Assembly (NCBI GenBank): GCA_023441105.1
Contig: JAEZQX010000272.1
Location: 1 to 27,726 of the forward strand
Origin: Pseudomonadota bacterium
Lineage (GTDB): Bacteria > Pseudomonadota > Gammaproteobacteria > Burkholderiales > Burkholderiaceae
Length of the DNA stretch: 27,726 bases
Direction of reading: 5' to 3'
Shown here: one piece after another, positions 23,982 to 27,726 of the stretch
How the letters are laid out: every line of letters starts with the position of its first letter
How positions within the stretch are numbered: the stretch's first letter is position 1
Notes under the pieces: model-generated
Seen by the model: only the letters and a program-made list of their open reading frames with translations
Databases searched by the model: none
Told to the model about the DNA's origin: nothing
Position numbers and translations under genes: made by a program

Positions 23982-24587
23982 ATGGCAGGCGGCGGCACGA
24001 TGGCCATTCCCCTTGCGACACGGCTGTACCGCCTGCTGCTCAACGCCTGTGGCATCGCGGCCGGCGTGATGGTGGCGGCGATGACGTTCCTGGTCGGCTA
24101 CGACGTGATCGCCCGCAACCTGGGCCTGGGCAACATTCCCTGGGTGATGGACATCACCGAATACATGCTGCCGCTCGCCACCTGCGTGGCGGCCCCGTGG
24201 CTGCTCTACCAGAACATGCACATCCGCCTCGACGTGCTCAACATGGTGCTGTCGCCGCGGGCGCTCGCCCGCCTCGACCGGGCTGCCTCGGTCATCGGGC
24301 TGGTGGTCAGCGCGGTCATCACCTGGTATTCGATCCTGGTGATCCAGGACAGCATGCAGTCCGGCTCGATCGTCATGAAGACGGTCATCTTCCCCGAATG
24401 GTGGGTCTACACGCCGATGCCGTTCGGCTTCGGGCTGCTGGCCATCGAGTGCCTGCGCCGGCTGCTGTTCGGCCCCGGCGAGCCGCTGGCGACGGTCGAC
24501 ACCGCCGAGCTCACCGCGGCGCATGCGCCCGACCGCGATGACGCGATGGTCTCGCCGGCATCTCGGCATGCGGAAGGTCCGAGATGA
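23982..24587 (+). CDS. dctQ: TRAP transporter small permease, DctQ family
   Basis: The 201-residue product has four predicted helices. It shows the DctQ marks TFLVGYDVIARNLGLGNIPWVMDITEYMLPLATCVAAPWLLYQNMHIRLDVLNMVLSPRA and a last helix around YTPMPFGFGLLAIECLRRLLFG. It forms the membrane complex with DctM. ATG 23982 is 6 bp after the dctP stop; ATG 24000, six codons on, has AGGCGG at a better distance and may be the real start. The C-terminal about 35 residues are an unconserved polar tail. Its stop overlaps the dctM start in ATGA. Confidence 0.9.
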   Translation: MAGGGTMAIPLATRLYRLLLNACGIAAGVMVAAMTFLVGYDVIARNLGLGNIPWVMDITEYMLPLATCVAAPWLLYQNMHIRLDVLNMVLSPRALARLDRAASVIGLVVSAVITWYSILVIQDSMQSGSIVMKTVIFPEWWVYTPMPFGFGLLAIECLRRLLFGPGEPLATVDTAELTAAHAPDRDDAMVSPASRHAEGPR

Positions 24588-25903
24588 TCTGGTGGCAAAC
24601 CCTCGTCCTGCTGTTCGGGCTGCTGACGGCATTGCTCCTGGTCGGCGTGCCGGCCGGCTTCGCATTCCTGGCCATCAACCTGGTCGGCGCGCTGATCTAC
24701 CTCGGCGGCGAGCCCGGCCTGATGCTGGTGGTGCGCAACGCCGTCGCGTCGGTCACCAATTTCTCGCTCACTCCCATCCCGTTCTTCCTGCTGATGGGCG
24801 AAGTGCTGTTCCACACCGGGCTCGCGATGAAGGCGATCGACGCCTTCGACCGCGCGATCCGCAGCATGCCGGCCCGGCTGTCGGTGATCGCGGTCGTTGC
24901 CGGCACGGTGTTTTCCGCCATCTCCGGCTCCACGATCGGCACCACCGCCCTGCTCGGCAGCCTGCTGCTGCCGCAGATGCTGCGTCGCGGCTATCACCCG
25001 CGCCTGGCGATGGGTCCGATCATGGCGATCGGCGCCGTCGACATGCTGATCCCGCCTTCCGCCTTGACCGTCCTGCTCGGCAGCCTCGCCGGCATCTCGA
25101 TCTCCGGGTTGCTGCTGGCCGGCGTCGTGCCCGGGCTGCTGCTGTCGCTCATCTTCGTCGCCTACATCATGCTGCGGGCCTGGCTCAATCCGTCGCTGGC
25201 GCCGTCGTTCGCCGGCGAGGAGCATCAAGGCTGGGCGCGCTGGCGGCCCCTGGCGGTCAACGTCACGCCGCTGGTGCTGATCTTCGTCCTGGTGGTCGTC
25301 GCCATGTCGGCCGGCTGGGCCACGCCGACCGAATCCGCGGCACTCGGCGCAGTCGCGACCATCGCAGTCTGCGCCCTGTACCGCAGCCTGAGCATGAAGA
25401 ACCTGGTGAAGGCCCTGACCGGCACTGCCGCCATCGCCTGCACCATCCTGTTCATCATCGTCGGGGCCACCACCTTCTCGCAGATCCTCGCCTTTTCAGG
25501 CGCAATCGACGGGCTGGTGTCGCTGGTGCAGGCCTCCGGCCTGACGCCGTGGCAGGTGCTGGCCGCCATGATGCTGATCCTGTTGCTGCTCGGTTGCTTC
25601 GTCGACCAGATCAGCATGATGCTGATGACCCTGCCGTTCTTCATGCCGCTGGTCGGCCACTATGGCTGGGACCCGCTGTGGTTCGGCGTGCTGTACCTGA
25701 TCTGCATGCAGCTCGGCCTGCTGACCCCGCCCTTCGGCATGCTGCTGTTCACCATGCGCAGCGTGGCGCCGAAGGAAATCACCACCGGCGAGATCTTCGC
25801 CTCGGTGGTTCCCTACGTGCTGTTCGGCCTGCTGCTGCTTGCGCTGGTGGCGGCGATACCGCAGCTGGCCACCGGCTTGCCGGCCTGGCTGCTGGGTAGT
25901 TGA
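24584..25903 (+). CDS. dctM: TRAP transporter large permease, DctM family
   Basis: The 439-residue polytopic protein has about 12 helices and DctM marks: VGVPAGFAFLAINLVGALIYLGG, LTPIPFFLLMGEVLFHTGLAMKAIDAFDRAI, VVAGTVFSAISGSTIGTTALLGSLLLPQMLRRGY, MGPIMAIGAVDMLIPPSALTVLLGSLAGISI, ATPTESAALGAV and LCLQLGLLTPPFGM-like LICMQLGLLTPPFGMLLF. It is the ion-coupled channel of the TRAP importer, driven by a Na+ or H+ gradient. The 4-bp ATGA overlap with the dctQ-like gene shows coupled translation. The operon ends here; no clear terminator follows before the convergent lipoprotein gene. Confidence 0.94.
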   Translation: MIWWQTLVLLFGLLTALLLVGVPAGFAFLAINLVGALIYLGGEPGLMLVVRNAVASVTNFSLTPIPFFLLMGEVLFHTGLAMKAIDAFDRAIRSMPARLSVIAVVAGTVFSAISGSTIGTTALLGSLLLPQMLRRGYHPRLAMGPIMAIGAVDMLIPPSALTVLLGSLAGISISGLLLAGVVPGLLLSLIFVAYIMLRAWLNPSLAPSFAGEEHQGWARWRPLAVNVTPLVLIFVLVVVAMSAGWATPTESAALGAVATIAVCALYRSLSMKNLVKALTGTAAIACTILFIIVGATTFSQILAFSGAIDGLVSLVQASGLTPWQVLAAMMLILLLLGCFVDQISMMLMTLPFFMPLVGHYGWDPLWFGVLYLICMQLGLLTPPFGMLLFTMRSVAPKEITTGEIFASVVPYVLFGLLLLALVAAIPQLATGLPAWLLGS

Positions 25904-25952
25904 AGCCGGGTCGACATCGAAGCCAGCGAGCGGGAGCCGCGTTCAGACCGGC

Positions 25953-26213
25953 TCAGTACCGGTAGTAGGGCCTGCCGTAGTACCGTGGCGCCGGGTAGCG
26001 GGGACCGCCGTAGTAGCCGTAGTAGCGCGGCGCGGGATAGTGATAGTGGCTGTAGCCCCAGTAGAACGGCGCCACCACCACCGGGGGCGGCGACACGACC
26101 ACCGGCGCGGGCGTGATCACCTCGCCGGTCGGCGTCGAGTAGACGGCGCAGCCGCCGGCCGATGCCGCCGCGGCGGCAATCGCCGCAATGCCTGCCCAAC
26201 GCTTCGATCCCAT
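25953..26213 (-). CDS. Small Tyr/Pro/Gly-rich lipoprotein
   Basis: The 86-residue product has a hydrophobic Ala-rich signal and a lipobox-like SAGGC (Cys22), followed by a Pro/Val spacer (ITPAPVVVSPPPVVVAPFYWG). The tail of about 30 residues is made mostly of Tyr, Pro, Arg and Gly, in which PRYYG recurs and PRYPAPRYYG is the clearest unit. It should be anchored to the membrane after lipidation at Cys22. No enzymatic domain is present; similar short YXXG/PRYY lipoproteins are known as uncharacterised proteins in related genera. GGAG lies before ATG 26213 at good distance. It is probably its own unit, between the TRAP operon (convergent) and the sugar dehydrogenase gene (same strand, 158 bp upstream). 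Confidence 0.72.
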   Translation of the reverse strand: MGSKRWAGIAAIAAAAASAGGCAVYSTPTGEVITPAPVVVSPPPVVVAPFYWGYSHYHYPAPRYYGYYGGPRYPAPRYYGRPYYRY

Positions 26214-26371
26214 GGTTTCTTCTCCGCGACGACGCTCCGGCGATCCGCTCGCCCCGAGCCCTACCGCGAATAACGTCCAGGCTGCCGCGATCGACGACAC
26301 GCCGGGCCGGCGGGACTGTAATGCTTCTTGGCGCGCTGGTATCGGCATGTTGCCCCTGTCACCGGCTTCCT

Positions 26372-27652
26372 TCAGCGCGGCACCACCCGCAGCAGCCGGC
26401 CGCTGTCGGTCAGCAGGTAGGGATAGCCATCCGGCCCTTGCCGCACGGCGCGAAAACGCTCCCCGAGCGCCTGCAGGTGCCGGGTCTCGCCCACCACCGC
26501 ATCGCCTTGCAGGCTGAGCTGCACCAGCATCTGGCCGGCGAGCGCACCGACCAGAAGCGAGCCCTGCCAACCCGGCAGCTTGTCGCCGGTGTAGAAGTCC
26601 ATGCCGGCGGGCGCGATCGACACCGGCACCCAATAGTGCAGCGGCGGTTCGACGCCCGGCGCCGTGGTGCCTTCGCCCAGCGGCACCCCGGTTTCATAGT
26701 CGCGCCCGTAAGTGATGCGCGGCCAGCCGTAGTCGCGTCCGGCCAGGACGCGGTTGATCTCGTCGCCGCCGCGGGGACCATGTTCGCTCAGCCAGAGCTC
26801 GCCGGTCACGGGATTGAGCGCGGCGCCTTGCGGATTGCGATGGCCGTAGCTCCAGAGGCCGGGCACTGCGCCGGGCTGGGCGAACACCGGGTTGTCCGGC
26901 GGAATGCTGCCGTCTGGGAAGATCCTCACCACCTTGCCGAGCGTCGTCGTCAGGTCCTGCGCGCTTTCGTCGAGCCTGCGGTCGCCCAACGTGACGTAGA
27001 GGTGGCCGGCGCGGTCGAACACCAGCCGTGCGCCGTACTGCAACGTGGACGGCAGCGACGGCGTCTGGCGGTAGATGACTTCGACGCCGCTGATCGCGCT
27101 CTCGCCAAGCACGGCGCGCGCCACGGCGGCGCGGCTGTTGCCGCCGGCATCCGCCTCGGCGAAGGTGAAGTAGATCCTGCGATCGGTCTCGAAGGTCGGG
27201 CCGAGCGCCACGTCGAGGAGTCCGCCCTGCCCCATGGCGTACACCGCCGGTACGCCGGCGAGCGGCGGCGACACCCGTCCGGCAGCGTCCACCCGCCGCA
27301 GCCCGCCGGGCTTCTCGGTGACCAGCATCGAGCCATCGGGCAGGAAGGCCAGCGACCAGGGAGCTTCCAGCTGCGCCGTCACCTCCTGCACGGTAACCGC
27401 CACCGGGGCTGTCGGTGCCGGGGCGGGCGTGGCCGCGGTATCGGATGGCGGCGCCTCCAGCACCGGGGTGTTCGACACCGCCGACCCGTCGCCGGATCCC
27501 GATCCGCCGCAGCCGGCCATGCTCATGGCGGCCAGCAGCAACGGCAACGGCAGCAGGCGCCGCAGTCGCGGGCAGCGTGCCAGGCGCAGCTCGCGCCGCC
27601 CGGAAGGCGGCCGCGGCAGCGACCAGGGAAGACGACCCGCAGCCTCGCCCAT
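26372..27652 (-). CDS. PQQ-dependent aldose dehydrogenase-like lipoprotein
   Basis: The 426-residue beta-propeller protein belongs to the glucose/sorbosone dehydrogenase family (Asd/YliI type). Marks in order: LEAPWSLAFLPDGSMLVTEKPGGLRRVD, AMGQGGLLDVALGPTF, LYVTLGDRR, LWSYGHRNPQGAALNPVTGELWLSEHGPRGGDEINRVLAGRDYGWPRITYGRDY, PAGMDFYTGDKLPGWQGSLLVGAL. These blades form the PQQ and calcium site; the enzyme oxidises aldoses in the periplasm. A lipobox MAGC at Cys48 follows a hydrophobic run, so it is likely lipid-anchored, with a Gly/Ser/Pro/Ala linker after it. The region before the lipobox is unusually long from ATG 27652, but no later usual start codon is available. It follows the upstream gene's stop by 4 bp. 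No PQQ-synthesis genes are in the window. Confidence 0.88.
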   Translation of the reverse strand: MGEAAGRLPWSLPRPPSGRRELRLARCPRLRRLLPLPLLLAAMSMAGCGGSGSGDGSAVSNTPVLEAPPSDTAATPAPAPTAPVAVTVQEVTAQLEAPWSLAFLPDGSMLVTEKPGGLRRVDAAGRVSPPLAGVPAVYAMGQGGLLDVALGPTFETDRRIYFTFAEADAGGNSRAAVARAVLGESAISGVEVIYRQTPSLPSTLQYGARLVFDRAGHLYVTLGDRRLDESAQDLTTTLGKVVRIFPDGSIPPDNPVFAQPGAVPGLWSYGHRNPQGAALNPVTGELWLSEHGPRGGDEINRVLAGRDYGWPRITYGRDYETGVPLGEGTTAPGVEPPLHYWVPVSIAPAGMDFYTGDKLPGWQGSLLVGALAGQMLVQLSLQGDAVVGETRHLQALGERFRAVRQGPDGYPYLLTDSGRLLRVVPR

Positions 27653-27656
27653 CGCG

Positions 27657-27726
27657 TCACCCCCCCGGCAGCGGCGCGCGGCCGGCACCGCCGGCCTCCG
27701 CCTTGGCGAAGTCGGGCTTGCGCTTC
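27657..27726 (-). CDS. C-terminal end of an upstream minus-strand gene (partial)
   Basis: From the right edge a minus-strand frame is open to TGA at 27659-27657 and reads a basic KRKPDFAKAEAGG followed by a Gly/Ala/Pro tail ending in two glycines. It ends 4 bp before the ATG of the sugar dehydrogenase gene, the spacing expected within an operon. Only 22 residues are visible and I do not recognise the family; a chance open frame is possible in DNA this rich in G+C. Confidence 0.4.
   Translation of the reverse strand, partial: KRKPDFAKAEAGGAGRAPLPGG

Noticed and set aside
22809..24665. Long minus-strand open frame opposite the TRAP genes
   Set aside because: It is the shadow of dctP/dctQ-like coding sequence; it has no recognisable domain and a composition typical of antisense frames.

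Overview
The window is GC-rich, densely packed bacterial DNA. It carries solute-binding proteins of the Bug (tripartite tricarboxylate, TTT) type, a Liv-type ABC transporter, a TRAP transporter, a BenE permease and an EamA exporter. This transporter-heavy content, with two Bug receptors lacking neighbouring membrane subunits, is typical of Betaproteobacteria, most likely order Burkholderiales. I cannot name the genus. No rRNA, tRNA, CRISPR array, transposase or phage gene was seen.

Layout. 1-230: start of an Atm1-like ABC exporter (minus). 337-1581: secreted endonuclease/exonuclease/phosphatase. 1688-2176: YciA-like acyl-CoA thioesterase. 2178-3171: ElaA-like acetyltransferase and an Lrp/AsnC regulator (minus), divergent from an EamA exporter (3299-4186). 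4230-5246: Bug receptor (minus), divergent from a nitronate monooxygenase (5443-6474). 6457-6779: broken SRPBCC gene. 7070-7498: GFA-family zinc protein.

15202 down to 7530 (minus) is one tightly packed seven-gene operon: livK-type receptor, livH, an amidohydrolase of the dihydropyrimidinase/allantoinase group, livM, livG, livF and an FAD oxidoreductase. The enzymes sit inside and at the end of a complete ABC importer. This suggests uptake plus ring opening of a cyclic amide or ureide, or a related compound. A PLP-dependent Cys/Met-metabolism enzyme (15332-16513) reads divergently.

16536-20487 is visibly poorer in G+C than its flanks and forms a self-contained cassette: Bug receptor, FAD oxidoreductase and HCCA-isomerase-like protein (minus), with a divergent GntR/UTRA regulator (plus). 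A perfect 12-bp palindrome lies between good -35 and -10 hexamers of the receptor operon, a textbook position for a repressor site.

20491-21405: hexose-6-phosphate mutarotase. 21559-22803: BenE-type permease. 23001-25903: complete dctPQM-like TRAP operon preceded by an exact match to the sigma-54 consensus (TGGCAC-N5-TTGCT). 25953-26213: small Tyr/Pro/Gly-rich lipoprotein. 26372-27652: PQQ-dependent aldose-dehydrogenase-like lipoprotein. 27657-27726: tail of one more minus-strand gene.

The overall picture is an accessory catabolic region of a metabolically versatile soil or water bacterium: several small 'transporter + enzyme + regulator' units placed side by side. All functional calls come from reading motifs in the translated sequence; no database search was possible.
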